From positions 1 to 56,959 of the forward strand of contig JAZNHR010000008.1 in assembly GCA_045577075.1 (NCBI GenBank): a stretch of DNA of 56,959 nt, in the 5' to 3' direction. Both the position numbers and the translations under genes were made by a program. The stretch comes from SIG447 sp045577075 (GTDB lineage: Bacteria; Bacillota; Clostridia; UMGS1883; UMGS1540). The number at the start of each line of letters is the position of its first letter. Position 1 is the stretch's first letter. Under the pieces are notes generated by a model, which searched no databases, was not told the DNA's origin, and saw only the letters and a program-made list of their open reading frames with translations. Shown here in pieces: positions 16,255 to 25,762 of the stretch.

Positions 16255-16688
16255 TATTTTTCCTTTATAATATTCCCCAAAAGACCATTTACAAAGGAAC
16301 CTGCACTGGGACTGTCATATTTCTTTGCCAATGTGACAGCCTCGCTTGCAGAGACCTCTGCCGGTATATCATCCATAAATAAAACCTCAAAGATTGCAAG
16401 GCGAAGAACAGCAATACTGATTTTCGAAACACGTTCCATCTCCCAATCTTTTAAATTCGCCTGAATTTTTGCATCAATGACTTCTAAATGCGCCTGCACA
16501 CCTTCCACAACTGCACGAGTATAGGCAACATCAGCCTCCGAAGGTCTGTTAACGTAAAACGGCTCCTCTTTTCGAGACTCTTCTTTTGCCGTCAGAAAAT
16601 ATCTTTCCAGTTTTTCCGCCGCTTCTTCGGGATTAACGTGCTGTTCAAATAAAAGTCTAAAGGCGTCTTCTCTTGCATTTTTTCTCAT
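16254..16688 (-). CDS. nusB: Transcription antitermination protein NusB
   Basis: A 144-aa all-helical NusB protein, which with NusE/S10 binds boxA RNA to antiterminate rRNA transcription. The start MRKNAREDAFRLLFEQ and the C-terminal run VSASEAVTLAKKYDSPSAGSFVNGLLG are diagnostic. It lies 12 bases after rseP and overlaps xseA. Confidence 0.95.
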   Translation of the reverse strand: MRKNAREDAFRLLFEQHVNPEEAAEKLERYFLTAKEESRKEEPFYVNRPSEADVAYTRAVVEGVQAHLEVIDAKIQANLKDWEMERVSKISIAVLRLAIFEVLFMDDIPAEVSASEAVTLAKKYDSPSAGSFVNGLLGNIIKEK

Positions 16689-16700
16689 AGTAGTTCCTCT

Positions 16701-17714
16701 CTACGCAAAAAGTTTTGTTATATCCGAAAATGTAACCAGTATCATAAAAAGAAGCAACAGCGCAAACCCTATAAAATGAACAATTCCTTCGTGTTCGGGT
16801 TTAATTGGCTTTCTTCTTATAAGTTCAACCAAAATAAAGAAAATTCTGCCGCCATCCAGCGCCGGAATGGGCAAAAGATTCATAACGCCAAGATTTACAG
16901 CAATCAATGCCATAAAGTTTAGCATGTTTAAGGCCGGCATTTCAGAACGGGCAACATTGTTCATTTCCCCTACAATTCCGACAGGACCTGACACGTCGCT
17001 AAGCTTAACGCCCCCTGTGAGCATCTCGCCCAGAGAATAGTATACCACTTCCACCGCAAACGTAGTGTTATGGAAAGCGGTCTTAAGTGCCAATCCCGGC
17101 GTCATTTTATGCATTTGTGAATAAAAGCCTATCACATAACCGCCAGTTTCCGGGTTTTGCTGCGGCTGAAGCTGCTTCGTAATTTTATCCGTTCCCCGAA
17201 GGACAGTAATTGCAAGGGGAGACGCTCCATTTTTCATAAGTGCTAAGGAAACATCATTTTGAATGTGAATGTTTTTGCCGTTTATCTCGACAATCTCATC
17301 CCCCGGCAAAATGCCCACACTTTCCGCAGGCGTACCAGGTACAACAGCCTCTACAACCGGAACACGAACCTGACCTACGCTGGAAAACAAAATTAAAAAA
17401 ATTAAAAATCCAACAAGGATATTCATAAATCCGCCGGCAAACAAAACCAACATTCTGGCAAGCGGTGACTTTTTTCCGAAAGCATTAGGGTCATCTGAGC
17501 TTTCATCCTCCCCTTCCAGCTTAACATAGCCGCCGATTGGGAGAAGCCGCAAGGAATATTCAACATTCCCGCGTGTTTTTTTCCAAATTGCCGGTCCCAT
17601 GCCGATAGAAAATGCATGAACTTTTACACCAAATGCACGGGCTACAAGAAAGTGCCCGAGCTCATGCACAAAAATAAGTAAACCGAAAATTAAAATGCCC
17701 AAAAGAATTGTCAT
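16701..17714 (-). CDS. rseP: Site-2 zinc metalloprotease RseP/RasP family
   Basis: A 337-aa intramembrane M50 protease. HELGH near residues 16-20 in the first membrane helix is the zinc site, and NLLPIPALDGGRIFF near 272-286 supplies the third ligand. A PDZ domain (SVGILPGDEIVEINGKNI) lies between about 120 and 200. In Bacillus, RasP cleaves anti-sigma factors and signal-peptide remnants. I chose the ATG at 17714 with an AAGGGA site; a longer form would extend into dxr. It overlaps dxr by 4 bases, in the conserved cdsA-dxr-rseP order. Confidence 0.94.
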   Translation of the reverse strand: MTILLGILIFGLLIFVHELGHFLVARAFGVKVHAFSIGMGPAIWKKTRGNVEYSLRLLPIGGYVKLEGEDESSDDPNAFGKKSPLARMLVLFAGGFMNILVGFLIFLILFSSVGQVRVPVVEAVVPGTPAESVGILPGDEIVEINGKNIHIQNDVSLALMKNGASPLAITVLRGTDKITKQLQPQQNPETGGYVIGFYSQMHKMTPGLALKTAFHNTTFAVEVVYYSLGEMLTGGVKLSDVSGPVGIVGEMNNVARSEMPALNMLNFMALIAVNLGVMNLLPIPALDGGRIFFILVELIRRKPIKPEHEGIVHFIGFALLLLFMILVTFSDITKLFA

Positions 17715-18865
17715 GATTGATTCCCTTCCCACAGTTCTTTCACATACGCGCGCGCCCATTTATCCGTTTCTATTATACACGAAAGAGAGGGATTTATGAC
17801 CGTTTTATGCGCTTTCATGGTTTTTTCGACAAGCGCTTCGATTTCCAAAAAAGTACAATTATCGTTTAGGAATAAGTCAACAGCCGCTTCGCCGGCGCTA
17901 CTGAAAACAGTCGTCAGAGTTCCGCCTGTTTTTGCCGCCTCAAATCCAAGACGCAAGCAGCCGAATGTTTCAAAATCGGGTTCCTCAAATGTAAGCGTTA
18001 AGGGAGAATGAAAATCAAGGGGTTTTGTTGGCGTCGGTGCCGCATTTGGATAGGCAAGTGCATATCCGATGGGAATCCGCATATCGGGCCAGCCCATTTG
18101 CCCCAAGACAGAATTATCTACAAATTCCACCATGGAATGTACAATGCTTTGCTTATGAATTACGACTTCAATGTTTTCAGGACGGACATCAAACAGCTGA
18201 ACAGCTTCGATGACTTCCAGTCCCTTATTCATCATGGTAGCGCTATCAATCGTGATTTTTGCCCCCATACTCCAGTTCGGATGCTTAAGCGCCTGCGCCT
18301 TTGTAACACTTTTCAAATCCTCACGTGATTTGCCCGCGAAAGGACCACCGGAGGCAGTTAAAAAAATGCGGTTTACTGCTTCCCATCGGCTGCCGATACA
18401 TTGAAAAATAGCACTATGCTCACTATCAACCGGCAAAATGTGCACATCTTTTTGTTTTGCTGCTGCTTTTACAATATCCCCGGCGCAAACCATGGTTTCT
18501 TTGTTGGCAAGCGCAATGTCGCTCCCTGCATCAATTGCGTCAAGCGTTGGCAAAATCCCGATACTGCCTACCATTGCCGTGACTGTAACCTCCGCACCGC
18601 TTTTTCCTGCCGCCTCGCGAACGCCTTCAATACCTGCAAGCACTTTTGTATCTGTGTCACGAACATTTTCGCGAAGAAGTTTGGCATAGGATTCATCGTA
18701 TACTGCTGCAAGTTTCGGGCGAAATTTTCGAATTTGTTTTTCTAAAAGCGCTATATTTTTCCCCGCCGCCAGAGCCACAACATCATAGGAAGCATCGTTT
18801 TCGATTACCTCCAACGTCTGCGTACCAATGGAGCCGGTAGAGCCTAAAATACTAACTTTTTTCAA
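17711..18865 (-). CDS. dxr: 1-deoxy-D-xylulose-5-phosphate reductoisomerase
   Basis: A 384-aa NADPH-dependent enzyme making 2-C-methyl-D-erythritol 4-phosphate in the MEP pathway. The N-terminal nucleotide motif is VSILGSTGSIGTQTLEVI. Other motifs are LANKETMVCAG near 122, PVDSEHSAIFQC near 147 (metal and substrate binding), ASGGPFAG near 173, and KHPNWSMGAKITIDSATMMNKG near 200 (given in part: KHPNWSMGAKITIDSA). The start is TTG with AAAGGA nine bases upstream; the only longer option, another TTG, lies inside cdsA. Confidence 0.95.
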   Translation of the reverse strand: MKKVSILGSTGSIGTQTLEVIENDASYDVVALAAGKNIALLEKQIRKFRPKLAAVYDESYAKLLRENVRDTDTKVLAGIEGVREAAGKSGAEVTVTAMVGSIGILPTLDAIDAGSDIALANKETMVCAGDIVKAAAKQKDVHILPVDSEHSAIFQCIGSRWEAVNRIFLTASGGPFAGKSREDLKSVTKAQALKHPNWSMGAKITIDSATMMNKGLEVIEAVQLFDVRPENIEVVIHKQSIVHSMVEFVDNSVLGQMGWPDMRIPIGYALAYPNAAPTPTKPLDFHSPLTLTFEEPDFETFGCLRLGFEAAKTGGTLTTVFSSAGEAAVDLFLNDNCTFLEIEALVEKTMKAHKTVINPSLSCIIETDKWARAYVKELWEGNQS

Positions 18866-18891
18866 GAGGTATATTCCTTTCCAGTATGTCC

Positions 18892-19677
18892 TTACAAAAT
18901 AAACAGAAGGCAAATATACATTGCCGGTGCAACAAACAAAACGCTGTCAAACCGGTCCATCGCACCGCCGTGTCCGGGCATGATTTTACCGTAGTCTTTA
19001 ATGCCATGCTGTCGTTTAATCACCGATGCTGTTAGATCACCAAGCTGCCCGCAAAGTGCTGCAACTGCACCTGCAAAAAAAAGTGTTACGGGATGTACAT
19101 CACCAAGACCGCTCCCTGCAAAGAGACCAAACAGTAAAAAACAAATAGAGGCGCCAAGTGTGCCGCCGATTGCACCTTCTATGGTCTTTTTAGGACTTAC
19201 TGCAGGCATAAGTTTCCGGCTTCCAAACATGCTGCCTGTAAAATAAGCAAATATGTCACATCCCCATGCACCGAGAAAGACAAGCCAAATCCAGTAGGCG
19301 CCGCCCTCAGCCATTCTGATTTTTGTAAGACACCCCATAAAGAGACCGATAAAAAGTGAAAAAAGTGTGGCAAGTGCTATATCCTGCGTATGTAAGGACT
19401 TATAACTAAACAGCATAACTGAGAGCATAATTAAAAGGTATACACAAAGCGCTGCAGAGATATATGCAGAGGGAAACACATCGGCAGAAAGCAGTGCTGC
19501 AAAAGATGCTGCCGGTAACACAATCCAGCTCCGCAGCTTCACTGCACGAAATAGTTCAAATACCATAAGCATGGAAACAAGCCCAATTGCAATGCGTAAA
19601 ACAGTAGCACCGCAAAGTAAAACTGCAATTAAAACCAGCGCGCCAATTACGCCTGATATGACTCTCGTTCTTAGCAT
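18892..19677 (-). CDS. cdsA: Phosphatidate cytidylyltransferase
   Basis: A 261-aa integral membrane enzyme with about 7-8 hydrophobic helices, which makes CDP-diacylglycerol from phosphatidic acid and CTP. The family signature SVIKRQHGIKDYGKIMPGHG, then GAMDRFDSVLFVAP, lies near the C-terminus with the conserved Asp residues. The start ATG has GGTGAGGTG upstream. It sits between uppS and dxr, as in most Firmicutes. Confidence 0.95.
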   Translation of the reverse strand: MLRTRVISGVIGALVLIAVLLCGATVLRIAIGLVSMLMVFELFRAVKLRSWIVLPAASFAALLSADVFPSAYISAALCVYLLIMLSVMLFSYKSLHTQDIALATLFSLFIGLFMGCLTKIRMAEGGAYWIWLVFLGAWGCDIFAYFTGSMFGSRKLMPAVSPKKTIEGAIGGTLGASICFLLFGLFAGSGLGDVHPVTLFFAGAVAALCGQLGDLTASVIKRQHGIKDYGKIMPGHGGAMDRFDSVLFVAPAMYICLLFIL

Positions 19678-19708
19678 AACACCTCACCTCTCCGTATATG
19701 TATTGTTT

Positions 19709-20437
19709 TTACACACCACCAAAACGCCTGTTTCTGCCCTGAAATTCCGAAATTGCTTCCAGAAGATGTGCCGGTTTAAAGGACGGCCATAGAACGTTTG
19801 AATACCAAAACTCCGCATAAGCCGCCTGCCACAGCATAAAATTACTGATTCGTTTTTCACCGCTGGGGCGAATAATCAAATCCGGGTCAGGCTGGTCACC
19901 TGTATAAAGGGACTGAGAAAGCATATCAAGGCTTATGTCCTCTGCCGAAATCTCTCCAGTTTCGACTCGTTTGGCGCATAGTCTTACTGCATGCAGAATC
20001 TCCTGTCTGCCGCCATAACTTAGGGCAATATTCAAAACCATCCCCGTTCTGTCTTTTGTATAGTTTTCAAGTGCTTCCACCTTTTGCAAAAGCTCTTGAG
20101 AAAGCATATCACGCTCGCCGATGATGCGGACACGCACTCTGTCATCCAGTTCTTTATAAGCTCTATCTAAATATTCAGAGAGAAGATTCATTAAAGAACT
20201 AACTTCTTCTTTCGGACGGGACCAGTTTTCCGTCGAAAACGCATATACGGTAAGATAGGAAATTCCAATCTCACCGCAATAGCGAACAATTTTTCTAAAA
20301 TTATCTGCACCGCGAACGTGGCCTGCACTTCGGGGCAGGCCTCTCTTTTTTGCCCAACGACCGTTGCCATCCATGATAATAGCAATATGTTTCGGCAGAC
20401 GCTCAAAATCTACCTTTTTCTCATGAAACCGCATCAT
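19709..20437 (-). CDS. uppS: Isoprenyl transferase (undecaprenyl diphosphate synthase)
   Basis: A 242-aa cis-prenyltransferase that makes the lipid carrier for peptidoglycan and teichoic acid precursors. Visible are HIAIIMDGNGRWAKKRGL with the catalytic Asp near residue 23, AFSTENWSRP near 80, and RPSGEKRISNFMLWQAAY near 190-210. The ATG overlaps the frr stop (ATATGATG). An ATG one codon later is an equally possible start. Confidence 0.95.
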   Translation of the reverse strand: MMRFHEKKVDFERLPKHIAIIMDGNGRWAKKRGLPRSAGHVRGADNFRKIVRYCGEIGISYLTVYAFSTENWSRPKEEVSSLMNLLSEYLDRAYKELDDRVRVRIIGERDMLSQELLQKVEALENYTKDRTGMVLNIALSYGGRQEILHAVRLCAKRVETGEISAEDISLDMLSQSLYTGDQPDPDLIIRPSGEKRISNFMLWQAAYAEFWYSNVLWPSFKPAHLLEAISEFQGRNRRFGGV

Positions 20438-20979
20438 ATGGCCAGAATTTCTTTCTCTTTTGCTTTTGCTTCGTCTTCAATCCGCTTTATAAACTGGTCA
20501 GTAAGCTTCTGAATATCTTTTTCAATACCCTTTAAATCGTCTTCTGTAATTTCGCCGTTTTTCTCCTGCTTTTTAAAAGCATCCATGGCGTCACGACGTG
20601 CGTTACGAATGCCAACTTTCGCATCTTCTGCCTTTTTGGAAACCGACTTTACAAGCTCTTTTCTACGTTCTTCCGTCAATGCCGGGAAAGACAGGCGAAC
20701 GGATTTGCCATCATTCGTAGGTGTGATGCCAAGCTCGCTTTTTAAGATTGCTTTTTCAATTTCTTTTACCATGTTTGCATCCCACGGCTGAATAACGAGC
20801 ATGTGCGGGTCGGGAGAAGAAATCGTTGCGACCTGATTTATAGGTGAAGGAGAACCATAGTATTCAACAGAAATTCTGTCAAGCACGGCAGCACTTGCGC
20901 GTCCTGCACGGATGCTGCCGAGTTCCTCCTTGAAAAACGTCATGACTTTTTCCATTTTATCTTCGTAAACCTTATACAT
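20434..20979 (-). CDS. frr: Ribosome recycling factor
   Basis: A 181-aa protein with the RRF pattern: LGSIRAGRASAAVLDRI near 22-38, VEYYGSPSPINQVATISSPD near 39-58, and a C-terminal helical bundle with GITPTNDGKSVRLSFPALTEERR (in part GITPTNDGKSVRLSFP). With EF-G it splits post-termination ribosomes. The start ATG has GGAGG upstream. It lies 19 bases after pyrH, the usual order. Confidence 0.96.
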   Translation of the reverse strand: MYKVYEDKMEKVMTFFKEELGSIRAGRASAAVLDRISVEYYGSPSPINQVATISSPDPHMLVIQPWDANMVKEIEKAILKSELGITPTNDGKSVRLSFPALTEERRKELVKSVSKKAEDAKVGIRNARRDAMDAFKKQEKNGEITEDDLKGIEKDIQKLTDQFIKRIEDEAKAKEKEILAI

Positions 20980-20998
20980 TTAAACAACCTCCATGAAA

Positions 20999-21703
20999 TT
21001 ATTCTACAATTGTACCAATATTTTCACCGCGCATAGCTCGCAAAATATTTTCGGGATCATCAAGACCAAATACACGGATGGGAATTTTATTATCCATACA
21101 AAGCGATGTTGCGGTAGAATCCATAACACCGAGTCCGCGATTTAACACATCAATATAAGAAAGCTTCTCGAACTTTACGGCGTCATCATAAAGATTCGGG
21201 TCTTTATCATATACGGCATCAACCTTTTTCGCCAGAAGAATAATTTCTGCGCCGATCTCAGCCGCACGAAGAGCAGCTGCAGTATCGGTTGAAAAATATG
21301 GATTGCCTGTGCCGCAACCAAAAATGACAACGCGTCCTTTTTCAAGGTGGCGGTCTGCTCTGCCACGAATGTACGGCTCTGCAATTTGACGCATTTCAAT
21401 GCCAGTCTGTACGCGCGTATCAACACCAACGTTACCAAGGGAATCCTGCAGTGCCAAAGCATTGATAACAGTTGCGAGCATCCCCATATGGTCCGCGCGG
21501 GTTCTGTCCATTTGTTTTCCGCTTCTTCCTCTCCAGAAATTACCGCCGCCAACAACAAGGGCAATTTCAAACCCTTCATTTACGCACTTTGCAATTGTTT
21601 CGGCGATAGCATTGATTGTATCAAAATCAAGACCAAAACCGTTCTCTCCCGCAAGGGCTTCACCGCTGATTTTCAGCATAACTCTTTTGTATTGCTTTTC
21701 CAT
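20999..21703 (-). CDS. pyrH: Uridylate (UMP) kinase
   Basis: A 234-aa bacterial UMP kinase of the amino-acid-kinase fold, which makes UDP from UMP. Motifs: RVMLKISGEALAG near 7-19, LVVGGGNFWRGR near 50, and ATSLCMDNKIPIRVFG near the end. The start is the ATG at 21703 because TTGGAG lies just before it; a further in-frame ATG at 21745 has no ribosome site and adds a non-family extension. Its promoter may lie in the AT-rich 54 bases upstream, but I see no clear boxes. Confidence 0.95.
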   Translation of the reverse strand: MEKQYKRVMLKISGEALAGENGFGLDFDTINAIAETIAKCVNEGFEIALVVGGGNFWRGRSGKQMDRTRADHMGMLATVINALALQDSLGNVGVDTRVQTGIEMRQIAEPYIRGRADRHLEKGRVVIFGCGTGNPYFSTDTAAALRAAEIGAEIILLAKKVDAVYDKDPNLYDDAVKFEKLSYIDVLNRGLGVMDSTATSLCMDNKIPIRVFGLDDPENILRAMRGENIGTIVE

Positions 21704-21757
21704 AAAATCTCCAATCTGCCCGAAGGGCGATAAATTTATATTCAATTAAATACAGTA

Positions 21758-22303
21758 TTAAAGTCCATCGGGAGAAAGTTTATCCGGGTCAACGGGTGTG
21801 ACAGGTTTTGGCGTATCCGTTTCTACCGGTTTTTCCGTAGCCGAAGGCGTGGTCGTAGGCGTAGGCGATTTTGAAGGAGAAACTGTAGGCTTCGGTGTGG
21901 ACGAGGGTGTTGCAGAAGGGGTGGTAGACGGCTTGGGTGAAGAGGAAGGCTTCGGCGTGGCAGACGGCGTAGGTCTGCTTGTTCCCGAAGGTTTAGACGT
22001 TTCGCTCGGTCGAGTATCATCATCATCTTCTTCTTCATTTTCGTCCGGTTTTTCCGTTTCTTCCGGCGAGGGCGTTGGTGTTTCCTCCGGCACTGGGACG
22101 CCTTCAAATGTTGACGGAGCCGTCGAAGAAGGCTGTACGTCTCCACCGTCTTTTGAGCCAAACATATTCAATGATATTAAAAATGCAATAAAGAAAATCA
22201 AAATAAGCCCGACAATCGTTCCCATAACTGCCAGAATTTTATTGCCGTTTGCCCGTTCTTTTTTCGCGCTGTACGTGCGTCTTTTCTTTTCCATTATGTA
22301 CAT
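21758..22303 (-). CDS. Membrane-anchored Pro/Ser/Thr-rich protein of unknown function
   Basis: I do not recognise a family. The 181-aa protein has a basic cytoplasmic start (MEKKRRTYSAKK), one hydrophobic segment at about residues 24-46, then an extracellular tail of about 130 residues built almost wholly from P, S, T, E, D and K, with an acidic stretch (EENEEEDDDD-like) and repeated T/S-P-K/S units. It has no folded domain that I can see. Two ATGs four codons apart share the AAAGGAG site; the first is used here. It lies between addA and pyrH, 18 bases behind the next gene's stop. A wall-spanning linker or glycosylation scaffold is a guess. Confidence 0.75.
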   Translation of the reverse strand: MYIMEKKRRTYSAKKERANGNKILAVMGTIVGLILIFFIAFLISLNMFGSKDGGDVQPSSTAPSTFEGVPVPEETPTPSPEETEKPDENEEEDDDDTRPSETSKPSGTSRPTPSATPKPSSSPKPSTTPSATPSSTPKPTVSPSKSPTPTTTPSATEKPVETDTPKPVTPVDPDKLSPDGL

Positions 22304-22321
22304 GCTCTCCTTTGTCTAAAT

Positions 22322-25300
22322 TTATCTTACCTCTATTATACCATTATTTGCAAATAAGTAAATAACTTTTTGTGAAATTTCTGAAAAATATTTTTGTTGA
22401 AGTGCCATGGCATAGCATTCCAGCTGTGTTTTGTAGCGCGCCAAAATCACGTTTTCAGGAGCTGGTTTATCTGTTTTATAATCTACAAGGACTATGCCGT
22501 CCTTTTCGAAAAAGAAACAGTCAATAATCCCTTGAATAACAATTCGTTCCCCTTTGTGAGCAGGGTTATTCGTAAGGAGAGACGCAGGTACCGTTTGGGT
22601 AAACGGTGTTTCCCTGTATACACGGTCTGCCCTTCGGATTCTGTCCCCCAGTTCCCCATTCCAAAAGAGATACAATTTTTCAACATCAACTGCCGCCCCT
22701 TGTGTTTCCGACAAAATATTTTTTGAAACAAGAGAATCAACAAAGGATTGAATCTCCGCTCTGGTTTTTACGGTTTCATAAGGGAATTTCTGCATGACAA
22801 AATGCATGAGCGTTCCAAAATCCGCACCACGAATGTTCCCTTCCATACTTCTAAACCTCGGCTTTTTAAGGATCGTGCTTTTATAAAGCGGCAATGTGAT
22901 TTTATCCGTTTCTTCTTTTAGCCTTTTATACTCTGTTACAGAAATTTTAGACGGCAATTTTTGTCCATCAGCATCCGGATATTGATAACCAAGTATGGCA
23001 GAAACAGCATCATCAGGCTTCAGCGGAGACGGAATCTCTATTTTGTTTTCCGTCATATGGTTTACTGCATAGGGGTTGTGGAGATGCACAGACACAGTAT
23101 CCGTATCGGCAATCGCCCGTCCCAAAAGCACAAGCGGACTTTCTGCGTGTAATACAGCCGAGGCACTCAAGTCCCCTTTCCAGCTTTCCAGAATGCTTTC
23201 CGCATCTCCTGCAGCAGTAATAATAAGGCGTTCCTTTGCCCGCGTAAGTGCAACATATAAAACGCGCAGTTCTTCGCCCCTTTCTTCTACATTTTTTTTG
23301 AAATAAATTGCTGTTTTGGCCGGTGTATCATACTTGATTTTCCGTTTCTCTTCCACGCAGGAAATTCCAATGCCCAAATCCTTGTCAAACAGGAAATCGC
23401 CCTGTACCGACTTCTTGTTATACTGTTTTCCTGCGCCTGCCAGAATCACAATCGGAAACTCAAGGCCTTTACTTTTATGTATACTCATAAGCCGTACTAC
23501 ATTCTCGCCGCCTACAAGTTTTGCTTCACTATCCCCGTCAGTGCCAGCAGATAATCGTTCTACAAAACGCAAAAAATGAAATAAACCGCGAAATGCTGTT
23601 TGTTCAAAACGGTGCGCCTTTTCAAAAAGAAGCTCAAGATTTGCACGCTTACTCTCACCGCCCTCACAACCGTCCAGAAAACGCAGATATCCCGTTTCTT
23701 CAAAAAGGGTAAGAACCAGTGTATCTGTCGGTAGAAAAGCAGCTTTTCTGCGCCAACGGCGAAGCTTTTTCAGAAAATCTTTGCACTTAGTTCCAAGGGC
23801 ATTCTCTTCTTTAGCCGTTTCCAAAACCGCATAGTAAAAAAGATGTTTGCGGTCTCGAAGCCGAATTTGAGCAAGCTCGTCTTCGGTAAAAGCAAAAAAC
23901 GGCGCGCGCATACAAGACAAAAGTGGTATATCGTCCTGCGGATTGTCAATGCTTTTTAGAAGCGAAAGGAACACGGAAACTTCCACCGTGGAAAAATAGC
24001 CGCCACCAACGTCGCAATATAATGGGATATCTTCTGCTTCGCATGCCTTCCGAAGGGGCACTGCCATATCTTTTGCCGAGCGCATAATGACCGTAATATC
24101 CCCGTACTGCGCTTTTCGATATGCACCCTTCTTTAAATCATACACATTTGTCCTAAGTGCATCCTTTATTTTTTGTACAATTAAAAACGCTTCCTCTTCC
24201 AGCCGCCGTGTGCCGCCCCCATCCGTATCCACAATATTTATTTCTACCATTTTTTCAACTGATTCCGGATACGGTGCTGCAGGATACAGTTTTTCTCTGT
24301 CCGTATAGGCAATGCCCCCCACTTCCTGTGACATAATCTGTTCAAACACCAAATTCACAAAACCAAGAATCTCTGGCCGACTTCTAAAATTTTGGCTGAG
24401 GGATATACGGCGACAAGGACCATCTTCCTGATAACTTTCATTTTTTCGAATGAAAAGCTCCGGACTTGTTTTGCGAAAGCCATAAATGCTCTGCTTCATA
24501 TCGCCGACCATAAACATGTTGGGTTTGCCTATACTTTCGCCGGAAAGGAGTGTAAATAGAAGCTCCTGCACATCATTACTGTCCTGATATTCGTCAATAT
24601 ATATTTCATCATACCCATCCCGTAGGGTGCAAGCTACTGCAGAGGGGATAACGCCTTCTTCTGTTTTTTCTGATAAAAGAGAAATGGCAGCGTGCTCCAA
24701 ATCGCTATAATCAAGAATGTTCTTCTCTCGCTTGGCTGCCGCATAAAGACGGGCAAAGCACTCTGTCAGCGCGCAAAGTGCTCGAACATGCGGTGCTGCA
24801 TTTTGCATAATTACAGCACAAGCTTCGGCATCGTATGCAATTTTTGCAAACACCGCCTCTGCCTGTTTCTTAATGCTCTTTCTGGTATTTTCTGCCGCTT
24901 CAGCAAGCTCTTTATTTTCTTCCTTGCCGCGTCTTGGCCATGCAAAATCGTCAATAGCATATTTCAGCATATTCCAAGATGTGCCTTTTTGACAAATTGC
25001 AGAAAGGGCAACCGCATCCTCTGTAAAAACTGTGCGGTAAGATTCGGCATCGGCAAATACCTGAGATGCTTCACGGCAACAATCGGAAAGTGCATTGATT
25101 TCGCGTAGTACAAAGGCGCATATCTGCTTACAATAGATGCTTTCTTCATACGATTCTGTGTCCCGAACATCATACAAATCTGCCTTTTCGCGAATCCACG
25201 CATCCGGGTCCGGCATACTGGCAGCAAACTCATAAAGGGAAATAGTAAGGTCACACAAAACACTGTCATCCTTTAAATCGCTGTAACAGTTTGCAAAGGT

Positions 25301-25762
25301 CAAAAAGTCTGCGTCTCCCTCTTTATATAGTTCCTCAAGGGCAGCTTCTGCAGCTTCAGCGCGCATAAGCTTACATTCTGTGGCGTCTGCCACGCGAAAT
25401 GCGGCATCCACGCCTGCTTCAATAAAATGGGCACGGAGAAGCTTCAGGCAAAAGGCGTCCATGGTTGTAATATCTGCCATACTGACCAAAGAGATTTGAC
25501 GCTGTAGATGCACGTTTTCGGGATCTTTCGCCAACGCTTCCGAAAGACCTTCTGCAATTCTTGCACGCATTTCCGACGCCGCAGCCTTTGTAAATGTAAC
25601 AACAAGAATGCGGTTAATATCTATTTTATCCTGCACAATGCGGTTTAGAATACGCCCGGTTAGAACCTGTGTTTTTCCGCTTCCGGCAGCTGCAGAAACA
25701 AGACAATTCGCTTTTTCCCCAAACACAGCTTTTTTTTGAGCATCCGTCCATTTTACTTGCAT
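22322..25762 (-). CDS. addA: ATP-dependent helicase/nuclease subunit A (AddA)
   Basis: A 1146-aa UvrD-type helicase with a C-terminal RecB-family nuclease domain, processing double-strand breaks for RecA loading. Walker A is SAAAGSGKTQVL near residue 26. Motif II is YIDEYQDSNDVQELL, and motif III is GDMKQSIYGFR. MSIHKSKGLEFPIVIL and LYVALTRAKERLII are helicase motifs V and VI. The nuclease region has GTLMHFVMQ and VLVDYKTDKP near the end. I chose the ATG with GGAGG seven bases upstream, which overlaps the end of addB by 10 bases. Confidence 0.95.
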   Translation of the reverse strand: MQVKWTDAQKKAVFGEKANCLVSAAAGSGKTQVLTGRILNRIVQDKIDINRILVVTFTKAAASEMRARIAEGLSEALAKDPENVHLQRQISLVSMADITTMDAFCLKLLRAHFIEAGVDAAFRVADATECKLMRAEAAEAALEELYKEGDADFLTFANCYSDLKDDSVLCDLTISLYEFAASMPDPDAWIREKADLYDVRDTESYEESIYCKQICAFVLREINALSDCCREASQVFADAESYRTVFTEDAVALSAICQKGTSWNMLKYAIDDFAWPRRGKEENKELAEAAENTRKSIKKQAEAVFAKIAYDAEACAVIMQNAAPHVRALCALTECFARLYAAAKREKNILDYSDLEHAAISLLSEKTEEGVIPSAVACTLRDGYDEIYIDEYQDSNDVQELLFTLLSGESIGKPNMFMVGDMKQSIYGFRKTSPELFIRKNESYQEDGPCRRISLSQNFRSRPEILGFVNLVFEQIMSQEVGGIAYTDREKLYPAAPYPESVEKMVEINIVDTDGGGTRRLEEEAFLIVQKIKDALRTNVYDLKKGAYRKAQYGDITVIMRSAKDMAVPLRKACEAEDIPLYCDVGGGYFSTVEVSVFLSLLKSIDNPQDDIPLLSCMRAPFFAFTEDELAQIRLRDRKHLFYYAVLETAKEENALGTKCKDFLKKLRRWRRKAAFLPTDTLVLTLFEETGYLRFLDGCEGGESKRANLELLFEKAHRFEQTAFRGLFHFLRFVERLSAGTDGDSEAKLVGGENVVRLMSIHKSKGLEFPIVILAGAGKQYNKKSVQGDFLFDKDLGIGISCVEEKRKIKYDTPAKTAIYFKKNVEERGEELRVLYVALTRAKERLIITAAGDAESILESWKGDLSASAVLHAESPLVLLGRAIADTDTVSVHLHNPYAVNHMTENKIEIPSPLKPDDAVSAILGYQYPDADGQKLPSKISVTEYKRLKEETDKITLPLYKSTILKKPRFRSMEGNIRGADFGTLMHFVMQKFPYETVKTRAEIQSFVDSLVSKNILSETQGAAVDVEKLYLFWNGELGDRIRRADRVYRETPFTQTVPASLLTNNPAHKGERIVIQGIIDCFFFEKDGIVLVDYKTDKPAPENVILARYKTQLECYAMALQQKYFSEISQKVIYLFANNGIIEVR

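Noticed and set aside
21798..22319. 173-codon plus-strand frame (Gly/Val/Glu-rich) opposite the 21758 protein
   Set aside because: The same low-complexity artefact. The minus-strand frame has a ribosome site, a basic start and a membrane helix, and fits the operon.
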